This document shows, piece by piece, positions 49,101-55,840 of a stretch of DNA of 64,000 nucleotides. The DNA lies in the NCBI GenBank assembly GCA_014607495.2, contig CP053153.1, positions 11,904,001-11,968,000 of the forward strand. The letters run 5' to 3'. The position numbers were made by a program, and so were the translations under genes. The notes below the pieces were generated by a model, which was not told where the DNA came from, made no database searches, and saw only the letters and a program-made list of their open reading frames with translations. Origin of the DNA: Carposina sasakii (Eukaryota > Arthropoda > Insecta > Lepidoptera > Carposinidae). Position 1 is the first letter of the stretch. Each line of letters starts with the position of its first letter.

Positions 49101-49629
49101 GCCCTGACAGAAGCGAAGTTGCAAAAATGTGTAAGTTACTAAGTAGAAAGATAAGAAATTTTCGCATATCGAAAGTTCCACGTACGCAGACAAAGTAAGA
49201 AGCAAATGGTTATAATAACGACTGATATTGCCAAGCGTCTACTCGGTCCTTATGGACGTATGCATACAAAAAGAGTATTGTAAAGATTTTTTAGTATAGG
49301 TACTGTAAAAAACGCCTTCGGGTCTGTAAGGACAAGGAAATTTTTATTAAGAAAAGATACCTTATCCACATAATATAGGTACTTAGTGTACCTACTTACG
49401 TACAAAAAAAATGAAAATTGACTACAAGATCGTATCAAAACCTTAATTCCAGGTATTAAGACGCAGTATCAAGGAGTACGAGATAACTTTCGAGATCCAG
49501 AACAGCAGGAAGGTACAGAAAGACGACAAGATGGGCCGAGAAGAGGAATACCTCCGCTATAAGGCCGTCAAAGCCAGGATCAAGCTGCTAAATGCCCTGA
49601 TCAACAAGCAAAAAGCTTTGCTGAAATGA
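31115..49629 (+). CDS. FAM13-like protein, eight 3' exons
   Basis: Exons: 31115-31306, 31826-32003, 47354-47535, 47672-47953, 48147-48374, 48752-48865, 48948-49130 and 49453-49629 (TGA). All junctions keep frame; 31826-32003 ends one base into a codon that 47354 completes. The N-terminal part is basic with a proline run (PLPPPPPPPPL) and PKQFDYVVIQKSL. The C-terminal part carries three related units: LKRSISKYEADFELQNGYSI, AAEKLCVQRVLLRLEAARGR with LYERYRAVKRAL, and RRSIKEYEITFEIQNSRKVQ with EYLRYKAVKARIKLL. This repeated pattern of a basic helix, Y/F-E-x-x-F, a G/R-K turn and a Y-x-x-Y-K-x-x-K helix is what I recall of the FAM13 C-terminal region (insect relative CG6424). Earlier exons lie upstream and I could not find them. 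The intron 32004-47353 holds a whole Polinton. The first acceptor could instead be at 31121. The function of FAM13 in insects is unclear to me. Confidence 0.65.
31510..31640. repeat. Diverged repeat shared with 3521-3610
   Basis: GTTCTCTCAGG, GCAAGCAAC or GCTAGCAAC, CTGATCTT and TACATxTGAC occur in the same order at both places, so this is an old dispersed repeat inside the intron. Confidence 0.45.
32149..32555 (-). repeat. Pair of tRNA-like SINE pieces
   Basis: Two copies about 303 bp apart (tRNA-like parts 32176-32246 and 32480-32549) read on the minus strand GACCCGGTGGCTCAGTGG and later GGTTCGATTCC or a one-base-shorter form. These are good A- and B-box promoters for RNA polymerase III. 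A T run follows. The acceptor stem has one mismatch, and the anticodon stem does not pair properly, so they are tRNA-derived repeats rather than working tRNA genes. The shared flank AATAAAGAAAxGGAAAAAA shows that more than the tRNA part was copied. Confidence 0.6.
32911..33158. mobile_element. Left part of a MITE split by the Polinton
   Basis: ACAGGGTGTAGGTGACAGCC with AGGAAAATACTGA here is the inverted partner of TATTTTCCTGGCTGTCACAC and AACACCCTGTA at 47060-47098. TA lies outside each end. The Polinton therefore landed inside an older MITE of the CAGGGTGT type. Confidence 0.7.
33153..33158. repeat. Polinton target site duplication, left
   Basis: TTTGAA, repeated exactly at 46944-46949 right after the other end of the element. 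Six bases is the usual length for Polintons. Confidence 0.9.
33300..33465 (+). promoter_or_regulatory. ACGCC-CATTA motif array and TATA box in the left TIR
   Basis: Four units pair an ACGCC core with a CATTA core: near 33302, 33323, 33363 and 33449. CATTAGCTAATG at about 33332 is a perfect palindrome. TATAAAT lies at 33390-33396 with CCAAT just after it. The same array is in the right TIR. It looks like a cluster of binding sites for a transcription or replication factor, with a promoter aimed at the small frame at 33474. Confidence 0.5.
33474..33668 (+). CDS. Possible 64-residue TIR protein, left copy
   Basis: The ATG stands in a strong context (AAGATGG) 78 bases after a TATA box. The frame starts MADYITWSARDTSDVY and has a hydrophobic middle (MIASLYFVNASDSLYPFVAL). 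The right TIR copy at 46434-46628 differs by one residue (Leu versus Ser at residue 17). I do not recognise it. Preservation in both TIRs may reflect only the general likeness of the repeats. Confidence 0.4.
   Translation: MADYITWSARDTSDVYLLMTIRQHTFVTSSMIASLYFVNASDSLYPFVALLYQKNAVRITMEFC
34039..34045 (+). promoter_or_regulatory. TATA box for the TIR gene
   Basis: TATAAAA lies 102 bases before the start codon at 34147. It is conserved at the mirror position of the right TIR. Confidence 0.45.
34147..34759 (+). CDS. Spliced TIR-encoded Polinton protein, left copy
   Basis: Exon 1 is only six bases (ATGGAT, 34147-34152), followed by GTAAGT. The intron ends TTATAG at 34288, and exon 2 (34289-34759) opens in frame, giving 156 residues. 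The middle contains EEPKKKKSKL, a likely nuclear localisation signal, after an acidic, serine- and tyrosine-containing stretch. The C-terminal half is charged (HFIKIEVYELKKLEDIDPSE, then HHRRTRGLIYNITKEL). If the micro-exon is ignored, a second ATG at 34301 gives 152 residues. The right TIR copy differs by one residue near the end. The placement suggests a role in transcription or in handling the element ends, but I know of no named family for it. Confidence 0.6.
34871..34908 (+). promoter_or_regulatory. Promoter of the polymerase gene
   Basis: TATATAG at 34871 is followed about 30 bases later by overlapping TCAGT words (34900-34908), which match the insect initiator. The polymerase ATG follows at 34959. 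Confidence 0.45.
34959..38908 (+). CDS. Family B DNA polymerase of the Polinton (probably protein-primed)
   Basis: Two exons, 34959-35137 and 35221-38908, joined in frame across an 83-bp intron (GTAAGT...TTTAACAG), giving 1,288 residues. Without the first exon translation could start at 35360. Near there lies a zinc finger (CTICN..., then HLRSNVH). The exonuclease acidic pair is in VYADFESFLKP (about 36518). A cysteine/histidine patch (CYICERTI, VDHDWLTG, EQCSNKYR), like an HNH or recombination-endonuclease-VII zinc fold, lies just before LSNYDAHFIV (exonuclease II). Polymerase motif A is LDANNLYGWAM (about 37697), B is LMNNSIFGKTMEN, and C is YTDTDS (about 38423-38440). All catalytic residues are present. 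It would copy the linear element DNA, starting from a protein primer at the TIR ends. The reading frame is intact. Confidence 0.92.
38909..39195 (+). promoter_or_regulatory. Spacer with TATA box before the packaging/capsid gene block
   Basis: This is the largest gap between plus-strand genes of the element. It is AT-rich and contains TATAAAT at 39152-39158, 38 bases before the ATPase start codon. No other gap up to the capsid gene is long enough for a separate promoter. Confidence 0.4.
39196..39846 (+). CDS. Polinton packaging ATPase (FtsK/HerA type)
   Basis: 216 residues. The Walker A loop is GGPSGCGKSNF near residue 14 and the Walker B strand is LIIIDDLM. Downstream are FTKGSHHRNLSVFYITQN and YIVYFKNPRDKTQIRYLARQ, matching the sensor and arginine-finger regions of the A32-like packaging ATPases of large DNA viruses and Polintons. 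It would drive element DNA into the capsid. The ATG begins directly with the conserved HFEHPF stretch. It opens the compact gene block, and the next ATG is four bases after its stop. Confidence 0.88.
   Translation: MIHFEHPFTTIVGGPSGCGKSNFVCNFIKNMKKICNQEFSDVIWCYDEMQPLYNLNNVTYHQGIPNLNMFDGKYPQLIIIDDLMRESDGRIVDIFTKGSHHRNLSVFYITQNIFHQGKGQRDISLNSSYIVYFKNPRDKTQIRYLARQLVPENPKFVEEAYRDATNKSHGYLMIDLKQNTDDVHRFKTLIFPDEYTICYIPKKGINTTSYNQKRLL
39851..40177 (+). CDS. Conserved 108-residue Polinton protein, unknown role
   Basis: A small basic protein with two cysteines close together (CICEC), a run of lysines (PENKKQKLGKYKNILRKL) and a C-terminal hydrophobic segment (FLPIILGSVLSALLGSF) preceded by IQKGGA. The layout suggests a DNA-binding or core protein with a membrane-active or amphipathic tail. 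Similar small proteins with a K-G-G-x-F-L-P tail are, as I recall, common in Polintons. It lies four bases after the ATPase and nine before the next gene. Confidence 0.6.
   Translation: MKGKVKTHVEFLRALHILKPKFRNALLIACNDKEINCICECIYNVLLGKIPLPENKKQKLGKYKNILRKLISKGKNKYRKHIIIQKGGAFLPIILGSVLSALLGSFVK
40187..40993 (+). CDS. 268-residue Polinton protein, unknown role
   Basis: The N-terminal third has an asparagine-rich low-complexity stretch (NGNNNSNANNN) and a helical part (LEDREKWSLYLQSLQRYLYF). The centre holds a compact charged domain: FIPKSYRQKGELLLDILLKN, then GTVFINNKEVHKSNIVDLFN and PRGWTEFAKALKELGVPLSY. That domain ends in a G-N-P-R-R word. The C terminus is basic (KQKVKRKIDWKKW). I recognise it only as a frequent companion of Polinton capsid genes. 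It overlaps the integrase start by 16 bases. A nucleic-acid-binding structural role is a guess. Confidence 0.6.
   Translation: MENAKKMILIEPEVIEKLKNGNNNSNANNNLSHLDEEMQKVLNTKLEDREKWSLYLQSLQRYLYFIGKDRKPLEIPIVSYDEPENERKEYVKLEPTSDVKQTLTKEDSTGVGEYYVKSQLLQFIPKSYRQKGELLLDILLKNKEKLRWDHQGTVFINNKEVHKSNIVDLFNDVMRPLKHSSPRGWTEFAKALKELGVPLSYIGNPRRATFINVMFKTPDYENSFKTVTPTNEELNFTPKNTNSHSSDSDTIGKQKVKRKIDWKKWTPY
40978..42072 (+). CDS. Polinton DDE integrase with chromodomain
   Basis: The ATG at 40978 gives 364 residues. The catalytic triad is D in LWQADLSDL, D in LQSDKGTEF and E in SIVERFQRTLK, with about 35 residues between the last two, as in retroviral integrases. Near the C terminus is a chromodomain: EFKIDKILRTRYS, then LYVKWKGYPNKFNSWILAS, with the expected aromatic residues. 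Chromodomains bind methylated histone tails, so this one may steer insertion. The product would insert the element and make the observed 6-bp duplication. The start overlaps the previous gene by 16 bases, and the end overlaps the next by 8 (ATGACTAA). Confidence 0.93.
   Translation: MDPLLEIHNIYYDVSNPAGYSSLNKLAEAMKTKLTRKETKKWLESQETYTLHKPVQRRFPRNKYILSNLNELWQADLSDLRTYSEYNDGNKYILCVIDVFSKYAFARAIPQKNSTTIKKCFTDIFLEAKATPRHLQSDKGTEFISKDVNSFLKSYNINYYTTNNPDIKASIVERFQRTLKMKMWRYFTHNNTYRYIDILQDLLHSYNHSFHRSIKMRPCDVNSNNIMTVWQNLYGKKQSESSNITNEPKFKVGDYVRITKHKHIFQKGYETNWSDEIFIITSVVYRSPWVVYTLKDLQHENITGTFYEKELQKVNYDPTTEFKIDKILRTRYSGRRTELYVKWKGYPNKFNSWILASSLKNKHD
42065..42826 (+). CDS. Polinton minor capsid (penton-like) protein
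   Basis: 253 residues. It begins with FYLTLPSNSSMKYFPHNKTA and continues KPIKLEGEWSVGLVEFQYPC. This is the typical start of the single-jelly-roll minor capsid protein in Polintons and adintoviruses, which also occurs in bracovirus-linked and nematode copies. The remainder is beta-rich without transmembrane helices (LSKYVTLTQDNNQLVSLEFS, LYLGLTSQLYVYCDIIEPQI). It would form the capsid vertices. It follows the integrase with an 8-base overlap and precedes the pVI-like gene by 8 bases. Confidence 0.8.
   Translation: MTNDSFYLTLPSNSSMKYFPHNKTANFSTKLPKPIKLEGEWSVGLVEFQYPCTMFTVQENQNIMYIKKRMTVPNELSPSLVTYKSHIPASSYENINDVLTVLNAKETFKLRYDKLSKYVTLTQDNNQLVSLEFSPILSLQLGFDPYTNIASKRTGKFPANLYLGLTSQLYVYCDIIEPQIVGDVMCPLLRNISLDPAKYIYGSNKMHVFSPPHYVPVMRREFDTIEIDIRTSTGENIPFQFGTTCVKLHFKRR
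42835..43293 (+). CDS. pVI-like minor virion protein (candidate)
   Basis: 152 residues. A glycine-rich amphipathic stretch (GIGSFLGGLFRSVLPLLTSG, then AKAVGKEALNAGVGILSD) is followed by a basic tail (KRKADEKIERAMM, KNKKHRVGN, KAKKKN). Adenovirus protein VI has the same layout: a membrane-lytic amphipathic helix, a capsid-binding body and protease sites. MMGSG here fits the adenain consensus (M/I/L)xGx-G, and QAGSG near residue 21 is close to it. With an adenain-like protease nearby, processing is plausible. The identification is by layout, not by clear sequence homology. Confidence 0.55.
   Translation: MYPKYDCNICPYENYYTHQAGSGMGIIYKGAPYQQGHGIGSFLGGLFRSVLPLLTSGAKAVGKEALNAGVGILSDMVSAKPMNDSVQSRFRDATTTLKRKADEKIERAMMGSGYKNKKHRVGNLSYSPIVKQRTVQKAKKKNINHKDIFGDL
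43295..44608 (+). CDS. Polinton major capsid protein (double jelly roll)
   Basis: The ATG at 43295, one base after the previous stop, gives 437 residues. It contains SVKSELDLFALPATQT-like and SGQWIHYKPISSL segments near the start, LHSLFSQLDVYLNQKLI, NPYDFENYGINTFSLYIDG and a C-terminal VRLEVRFETPLTQTINCIVY. This family is often annotated in animals as 'uncharacterized protein F54H12.2-like' and is the double-jelly-roll hexon of Polintons. It would assemble into the icosahedral shell with the penton-like protein. The frame is complete. Confidence 0.85.
   Translation: MSFLHNNSCECVKSELDLFALPATQTSIESGQWIHYKPISSLNDDGPIEFQIPGTGDDYIDLSHTLIHVKVKVVNQDLTPLAPNTNVAPVNNWLHSLFSQLDVYLNQKLISPPNNTYGYRSYIETLLNYSPPAKQSHLTCGLWYEDTAGKMNATDDGNKGFIERQKFIKDSKEVEMMGHLHGDIFNQEKFLINGVEMGVKLVRSRDAFNLLCQPSDVKLKVTIIDATLMIRKARINPSVLLAHQKVLSSTTAKYPITRAEVKVLTIPSGVQGNTLDNVFLGQVPKRCIIGFVDNTAFNGSFSKNPYDFENYGINTFSLYIDGMQIPSKALQPVFSNNLYTSAYHTLFSGTGIHFLNNGNGISRDRYPKGYCLLAFDLTPDLSANSTAHWNLIRHGCVRLEVRFETPLTQTINCIVYAEFDNVIEIDKNRNVNVDYSS
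44616..44622 (+). promoter_or_regulatory. TATA box for the protease gene
   Basis: TATAAAA starts eight bases after the capsid stop and lies 71 bases before the protease ATG, so the last gene may have its own transcript. Confidence 0.4.
44693..45130 (+). CDS. Adenain-like cysteine protease
   Basis: 145 residues. The catalytic residues fit the adenovirus protease order: His in GSHWVAIYV, Asp/Glu in EYFDSFGRKP, and Cys in SSLCGEYCIMYL. It is shorter than adenovirus adenain (about 200 residues), which is usual for Polintons. It would mature the pVI-like and other virion proteins. The gene is followed by AATAAATAAA at 45169-45178, and the minus-strand TIR gene ends on the other side, so transcripts converge here. 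Confidence 0.88.
   Translation: MNTLEIKKCLKKINHSLEQNVFAANRIPMHIAAPIYLITNLDPDTKIGSHWVAIYVNKSGIGEYFDSFGRKPTGYHLSFLKRNANMWIYNNKIIQNIFSSLCGEYCIMYLYFKYRGMSLRNFVGMFTNDTINNDFLLYQMFTSFL
45169..45178 (+). terminator. Polyadenylation signals after the protease
   Basis: Two overlapping AATAAA words about 40 bases after the protease stop. TTTTATT just beyond can serve the opposite strand. Confidence 0.5.
45343..45955 (-). CDS. Spliced TIR-encoded Polinton protein, right copy
   Basis: Exons 45950-45955 (six bases) and 45343-45813 mirror the left copy exactly, with the same splice signals. The protein differs by one residue (Phe instead of Ile in the DSKK-x-TFPHPK tail). It faces the plus-strand gene block, so its transcript converges on the protease gene. 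Confidence 0.6.
46434..46628 (-). CDS. Possible 64-residue TIR protein, right copy
   Basis: Mirror of 33474-33668, with Ser instead of Leu at residue 17. The TATA box and strong start context are also mirrored. Confidence 0.4.
   Translation of the reverse strand: MADYITWSARDTSDVYSLMTIRQHTFVTSSMIASLYFVNASDSLYPFVALLYQKNAVRITMEFC
46944..46949. repeat. Polinton target site duplication, right
   Basis: TTTGAA, identical to 33153-33158. Confidence 0.9.
46950..47098. mobile_element. Right part of the MITE split by the Polinton
   Basis: It ends TATTTTCCTGGCTGTCACAC and AACACCCTG, followed by TA, the inverted partner of 32911-32945. Joined across the Polinton the MITE would be about 390 bp. Confidence 0.7.
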
Positions 49630-50900
49630 AACGGCTGCCGATGATAAAAATGAGATAAAAAAATCTTGGTTTGGAAGTCCAAGTGGACTGCATGCGCACA
49701 TGATGTCTCTCGCTTTTTGTTTTGTATCAAAATAAGGAGGACTGTGCTTATCTGTGGATTCGTGATTGAAACCTGAGATTTGCCATTTGGTGCACGTGCA
49801 TTTGGACAAGTTGTATCGTGTCAGTTGGGCAAAAAACATGACATGACTATGGAAATATGTACAATTTAAAAACATAAGGCCATTCTACCTACGAGTACAA
49901 ACGACGACAGGGAGGCCTTACAAAGTGAAAATAAAAATTTTTGGGCTAAAAGTTGCTCTTGGCCTAAAAAAATTATTATGGCTATAAATGTTAGCCTTTC
50001 ATGGAGATTTTATAAACTGGACTATAAATAGCGGCATTTACTTTTCCTTTTGACGGAGTTTTTAGATTATAAGTTTTAAAAAACTTATTTAGTCCAGACT
50101 CGGCTTGAGTTTTCTAAATATACGGCCAAATAAATCTATGCAGCTTTAGTCTACAAGCTATGTACAAAGAATTTATAAATAATTAATTTACGGAAATACA
50201 CTGCATTATAAAAACTTAATACTGTGTAGACAGACATTAAAAATAACTTGTATAATAAGAACAAGAAATTAACCGAGGAAATAATAGTTATGATAAATAT
50301 TTATTATTTTATGACGCCGGAGTTGTATTAAGACTTACATATTATGGTGCATAATATGTATGTACTTACCTATAGCCAAATGTTCATTTTTTATGGAAAA
50401 TTTTCAATGGAAAAAGACTTACTTCTATAATCTTCCATGCCTGTTTCTAACTTTTTAGTACATATAGATATTATGTATTTCCTTAGTACCTATTAGGATA
50501 AATATTATTAAGTACGAAAACTATGAGAATGTTTGAACGAAATATCTATGATTTCTATCTCACTAAAATCATTTTGTCCAAGATATACAAACAAACTTTT
50601 AAAAAGTTCTATTCATACTAATAATTTAATTTCTACGTCACATCAATAATAATTATTTCTAAATTACACTACTGCCAATATTCATTAGATATTTTTATGA
50701 CGATAAAATAATTCCTTATCATGATATTTATTTAGGTACCTACTTAATTTCTATAAACATGGCATGATTATTTTATATTGGAAAAAGATTTACATCGCTA
50801 TATTCCGTGAAAACTGTTTTCAGACTTTTTAAGTTGTGCAATGATAGATCACATGTTAGGCTTAAATCGTAGGTTTTCCGAATACTAAAATATTATAAAA
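49630..50900 (+). other. Probable 3' untranslated region of the FAM13-like gene
   Basis: AT-rich sequence after the stop at 49629, with a possible polyadenylation signal AATAAA at 50129-50134. No coding signal. Confidence 0.4.
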
Positions 50901-50974
50901 GTAATTATTCCTGTTAAGGTAGCGCCACCACAAAAAAGTATCAACTTGAAAAGTCTGTAGTGCGGTACTAAGCT

Positions 50975-51258
50975 CAAGCGGCCAAGCAGCAGCGGCAAGG
51001 TGGCGCGCTGAGTTCACCGAAATGTATACCATTTGTATCATCAGGGCAAGACACATATTTAACACGCCGAAAATGTATGGAGCGTGTTATCGCGTGGGGT
51101 GTTAACAGTGTGTCATAGGCCATATAAAATGTATATAGGTAATTGATTTGTACTAACACGCGTGTTGACACGTCGGATGTCAAATGTAGGTATGTCCAGA
51201 CCCTCATTGGCCGCTTGACATTTCGGTGAACTTGGTGGCCGCTGCTGTTTGACTGCCA
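50975..51258. mobile_element. MITE-like inverted repeat
   Basis: AGCAGCAGCGGC and GTTCACCGAAATGT on the left recur as reverse complements on the right (ACATTTCGGTGAAC, GGCCGCTGCTGTTT), about 200 bases apart. Between them are ACACGCC and CACGCGTGTTGACACG words. The outermost ends are not sharp. Confidence 0.5.
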
Positions 51259-53145
51259 GTGTGCGCTTGGTGTAAAAGCGTACTTAGGTATGCTAAGTAC
51301 AAATTAATTATCAATGTAAATCAGCACTTATTACAACAGTGTTCCAACTTTTTATGATGAAATGTTATAATTATTTACTTACCTACGTATCGCTAACAAT
51401 TTGGACCTATCATAACTAGGTCCTTTTGAATTTGTATTTAGTCTCTATGAGAGATATTAATATTAAATCTAGTCGGTAAGTACTTAACCTGTGATTATAT
51501 AATTATGTATTTAATTATTATGTACAATCTTGTGTAACAAGACGATGACTTTTGTAGGTACCTTATTATAATTATTACATAATTTAATTAAATAATGTTA
51601 TTTAATCACAAATGTTTGTTTTCAGGATATTGTATCTTAATGTTAAATGTGAAATATTTTAATTATTTATTATTACCTACTTGCGTATAATTTTCAAAGT
51701 AATAATTTATTTACAACTTAGTACCTACTTACTTAACTAAATATAAAATTGCCTGTGTAAACTTCCTGAAAACATAAATTGGTTGTATTGGTGGTATTTC
51801 AAATTAATAGGCCGTATGTTATACAGGCTGTATTGTGTCCATTGTATTTTTAGAATAAAGGAGAAGGTATTTTTTGGTACAGTCAAACCAACTGAGTTGT
51901 GAACCAAAAGATTCGAAAACGGTCGCGGCAACGTCGTCTCTGCGTTGCCACACCAAATGGTATTTCGATGATCCACATAACAGATAGTTATAACTATGTG
52001 TACTACAGTGTACTTTTCAAATATCAGGTGTAAATAAAGAAAAAAGTAATAGTTATGTTTATATTAGTAGGCACTTAATTCCTTGAGATGTTTGTAGGTA
52101 TTGGATAAGAGGGAGGAGATAAAGAAAAATATTTTCAGTAACTGCAAGGCTAAAACAGAACTAAGTTCATAGTTTTTGGTATTCGTAGTAAATAGTTGAG
52201 ATATATAAGTTACTATTGCTAATTTTAAAACATTGAAAATAATATTCTGCCAATATGTTGTAGAATCTACATAATAGTACATGTTCTAATAAAATTTTAT
52301 GAACTCAATGTTTTTATTTCTGTAATACATAAATAACGAGGGTTTTCATCTCAAAACTAAAAAGAGTTCAAAACTCGCTGTACTCAATTGTTGTCGGCAA
52401 ACTGATTTAGACACAACGCCGATACCTCTCCTTTCAAATCAAATACAACGTGTTACATCTTTGCCTTTACGAGGCCTAAGCTGAGTTTAAATTTCTGCGA
52501 GGGAAGGACGCTTCGCGCTCAACCACGCATCTGTATGTTATGTACTTACACTCAGCGCGGCTTTGAATTTTCGAAAGTGTACAAATAAGGGAGAGACGCT
52601 TCGCGTTTAAGGTCCACGCACACATACACATCTATGTACCTATATGTATATTCACAGAAGTCTAAGCTCAGCTTAGCCCTCCCTCGCGTGTGTACACTCA
52701 AACAAATGCAAAGCTAACCTTACTTTACGCAGACTATACTTGTGCGTCTGTCTCGCGGGGCTATAGTGTAGGTCACGCTTATCAAATATCTTGTCGCCTG
52801 TATAGTCATTGAGGAACACTATTTATATTATTTATCTATATTTACTTACCTAATTATTAGATTCGTATCGGGTACAAATAAATATACTTACAGATTGCTT
52901 AAACATAATTTAATTACTTAAATATTTTACAAATGATACCTAGCTAATTAGGTAAATACAATTATAAAATATCACAACACTGTATAGGCTTTAACGAAAA
53001 TAAAAAAAAAATCGTTTAAGCCGATTAGCTAATTAAAAAAATAAACATATCAATAGGTTTTGCTCCTTGGTCTGTCTTACAAATTATTAAAGTATGTAAC
53101 TTAAACCAATAACACCAAATGCTGTACACTTTTAATTTGATTTAT
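51259..53145. other. Non-coding DNA
   Basis: Mostly AT-rich. At 52478-52690 GACGCTTCGCG occurs twice as a direct repeat (near 52508 and 52597), between CCTAAGCTGAG and CTCAGCTTAG, possibly an old MITE. No gene is seen. Confidence 0.35.
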
Positions 53146-53472
53146 CTATCTAGTTAAAGATGGCCGCTTAACCCCTTCCGGTATAGATGGGGTGGAACTA
53201 ATACTTCTTCCTGAGTAAAGGTCTTGCATAAATCTCTCAGACATCAACGCTTTCCGCTCATAAATCATTTCGTTTAATATTAAATCTATGTCGGTATCGT
53301 CCTGGAACGAAGTGCTTTCTTGAACTTGGGTCTTATGTAAACGTTTGGAAGTTATTTCTTCACTCTTCTCGTCACTGTTCTCAGGGATAGGATGTCCACA
53401 TGTTAACGTTATTACCACGGATATAAGCAAGGTATTCACTAAGAGTTTCACAGGGTATTTTTGTAAAATCAT
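53146..53472 (-). CDS. Small secreted protein, unidentified
   Basis: From the ATG at 53472 the frame gives 108 residues. The start MILQKYPVKLLVNTLLISVV followed by TLTCGHP is a good signal peptide, probably cut near CGHPIPEN. The mature part is acidic and hydrophilic (DDTDIDLILNEMIYERKALM) and ends EGVKRPSLTR; K-R pairs could be processing sites. The frame stays open 37 codons further upstream, but those codons would put the hydrophobic stretch inside, so I prefer this start. A TATATAT on the minus strand at 53607-53613 lies about 140 bases upstream. I do not recognise it; a neuropeptide-like or other hemolymph peptide is possible. Confidence 0.5.
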   Translation of the reverse strand: MILQKYPVKLLVNTLLISVVITLTCGHPIPENSDEKSEEITSKRLHKTQVQESTSFQDDTDIDLILNEMIYERKALMSERFMQDLYSGRSISSTPSIPEGVKRPSLTR

Positions 53473-53583
53473 TATTAAAATAGAGATAAATGGAACAAAC
53501 GTAGTCTTAACAGTGGTAAGTGAATGCAAATGATGCGTAGTTCGTAGACGTGTGTCGACGTAGTTTATATTTATTATCTGCAA

Positions 53584-55130
53584 ATGTAACTTCGGGGAAA
53601 TAAATCATATATAGTACCGAGACGTGCTTATATACTTGCTAATTGGTTTGATAGTTTTATCGCTGGGACATTTTTGCAAAACATTTGATATCAATTTAAG
53701 AGAGAAAGGAATTGAATTGAAATTTATTCTAAGTTGTTCCTGCAACGCTTGTTTTTTTTTTTAATAAAAACCAACCAAATCTCAAGCTTACTGTAGAGTA
53801 GACCCAGTAGATAAAGGGGTTTGCTATCCCATCTGGCTCCATCATCAGATCCTTATTATTACATTATTACACATTGAAAGTGTAAGGTAAGAGAGGTAAC
53901 GCAAATAAAAAAATTGATCAGATAAATCTTCTTCTCTTTAAACGACTTGTTATTGCTCGCGACTTCGACCGCGTGGACTTACGAGTATATAGAATGTAGC
54001 CTAACTCCCGACAAAATGTATCCATTTTATTTGAGTAAATAAAGATTGAAGAGGTAACAAACAAACTTACTTTCGCATTTGTACTTAAATTAAGTTATCG
54101 ACTTTTTAAACTATCTCAATCTATTTTGGCTCTGTACTCTTACCAAGAATAGATACTAACCCACCTTACGTGTACTTGAAATCATTGTTGTTTTTCCTGT
54201 TTATTTGTCCAACTCCTGAGATAACTTAACGACCTTATTTTTTAAAATAGATAATCTGAAAACCTTTGTTTTATTTATATTGTTTAGCCTGATAAGCCAA
54301 GCATTGCGTCTCACCTGGCGGAAACTGATGATGCTATCGAAGGTGGACCATGTGGAATCTGAAGACATATTTTCTCACTTTGCTTTTATGAAGAGATTAA
54401 ATTATATTAGCCGTTAAAATTCGGACGCTAGGATGTGGTTCTCCAACGTCAGGGTGGGTGGACCAATCGAGATCCTATTTAGCGGTGGTGGTAGGTAAAT
54501 ACAATATCGTCTTCAGCCTATTGCAGTCCACTAATGGACGTATGCCTCCCCCAGGGCACTTTTTGCCCATAGTCACCACGCTGGGCAGGCGGATTGGTGA
54601 CCGCAGTGTGATTTTCGTACTATGTTGACAGCACGGGAGGCGCTGCTGCCCGCCTCCCGAAAACCCACGATACCCACGGGCAGACATGGGGTGGTACAAA
54701 CTCTATTCTGCCGGCACCACGCGGCTGTACAATATATATGGTATGAATAATATCTATGGAATAAGTCTCCCTAGACTATTATAATTTTGTAGAGATGCTT
54801 ACTGAGCTAGTATTATACCTAATACTTGCGCTCGTTCACATTCCTCGCTAAGCTTTCGATTGCAGTGTGCAGCTCATGAATCATAATTAATACACCAATC
54901 AACTCAATAAAATACATAAATTATAAGGTAAATAAACACCTATAATTACCTAGATTCTACCTAATAAACCTAAGAGATAGATGTATTAAGTATCAAATGA
55001 GATGAAAAAGTAACCAAATAATACCATCAAAATATTTAAGTTAAAAGTGTAAGTACTTATAATGAGTTGCCGTTGAAATCAAAATCATGTAAAGCAAACT
55101 GCAAGCTCTAAGTTAACGAATTCTAGGTAC
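53584..55130. other. Intergenic DNA with a SINE-like repeat
   Basis: At about 54508-54715 lies a forward copy of the repeat with CAGCCTATTGCAGTCCAC, CCTCCCCCAGGGCAC and CACCACGCTGGGCAGGCGG. Scraps of the GCTCGCGACTTCGACCGCGTGG repeat lie near 53955. No gene is supported. Confidence 0.45.
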
Positions 55131-55184
55131 ATGGTTGTTCCCATCACCACGAAGCCCGTCACGATCTCATCACCTACATGTATA

Positions 55185-55390
55185 TACTTACTAGCTATTT
55201 CCCGCGACTCCGTCCGCGTGGACTATAGACAAAACAAAATATCGAAATTATCCGGGATAAAAAGTAGCCTATGTGTTAATCCAGGGTGTGAGCTAACTCC
55301 AAATTTTATTAAAATCGCTCCAGCCGTTTAACGTGAAGAAGTAACAAACATACACATTCACAAACATTCGCTTTTATAATATAAATGTGA
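55185..55390. repeat. Interspersed repeat of the CGTCCGCGTGGACTA type
   Basis: It contains CGCGACTCCGTCCGCGTGG, TTATCCGGGATAAAAAGTAG and TCGCTCCAGCCGTTTAACGTG, words of a very common lepidopteran repeat. A reverse-oriented copy lies at about 56590-56795 and weaker ones near 7260, 17130 and 53950. Confidence 0.6.
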
Positions 55391-55734
55391 TATCTGTGTG
55401 GAGAAAGTCTGTGTTTCCACTGAGATGATGAGCTTTGCGAGATATGTGTTTTTCAGGTATCTACCAATAGAATTCCTTCATTTACCCTGCCTCGTGCAGC
55501 ACAGCTCTGGTGGAAACGCTTTAGCGGAACGAGGTTTTTGTGCGTACAAAACAAGTGAGAGATTATGTGTGCAAGAAATCTGTTGCTAACCAATAATATG
55601 TGGTTAGCTGGAAGAAATATCTGTTACAGATAAGCTTTGTACTTAGCTTTGTTATTGATAATTATATGGTACTTTTTTGTATTTTTGTGTACAATAAAGA
55701 ATAAGAATAAAGATATAGTTAGCTAATGATACCT

Positions 55735-55840
55735 ACAACCATGACTCGGAAACAAACATTGATGTCCATAATTTTAATATTTGCTACCGGAAATCGAACC
55801 CAGGATCTACCAAGTGCTACCAACTACGCCAACTGGTCGC
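55735..55840 (-). repeat. tRNA-derived SINE, reverse copy
   Basis: On the minus strand a B box (GGGTTCGATTTCC) and an A-box region (AGTTGGCGTAGTTGGTAGC) precede a body with CATCAATGTTTGTTTCCGAG. The same body follows the SINE at 60355. Confidence 0.6.
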
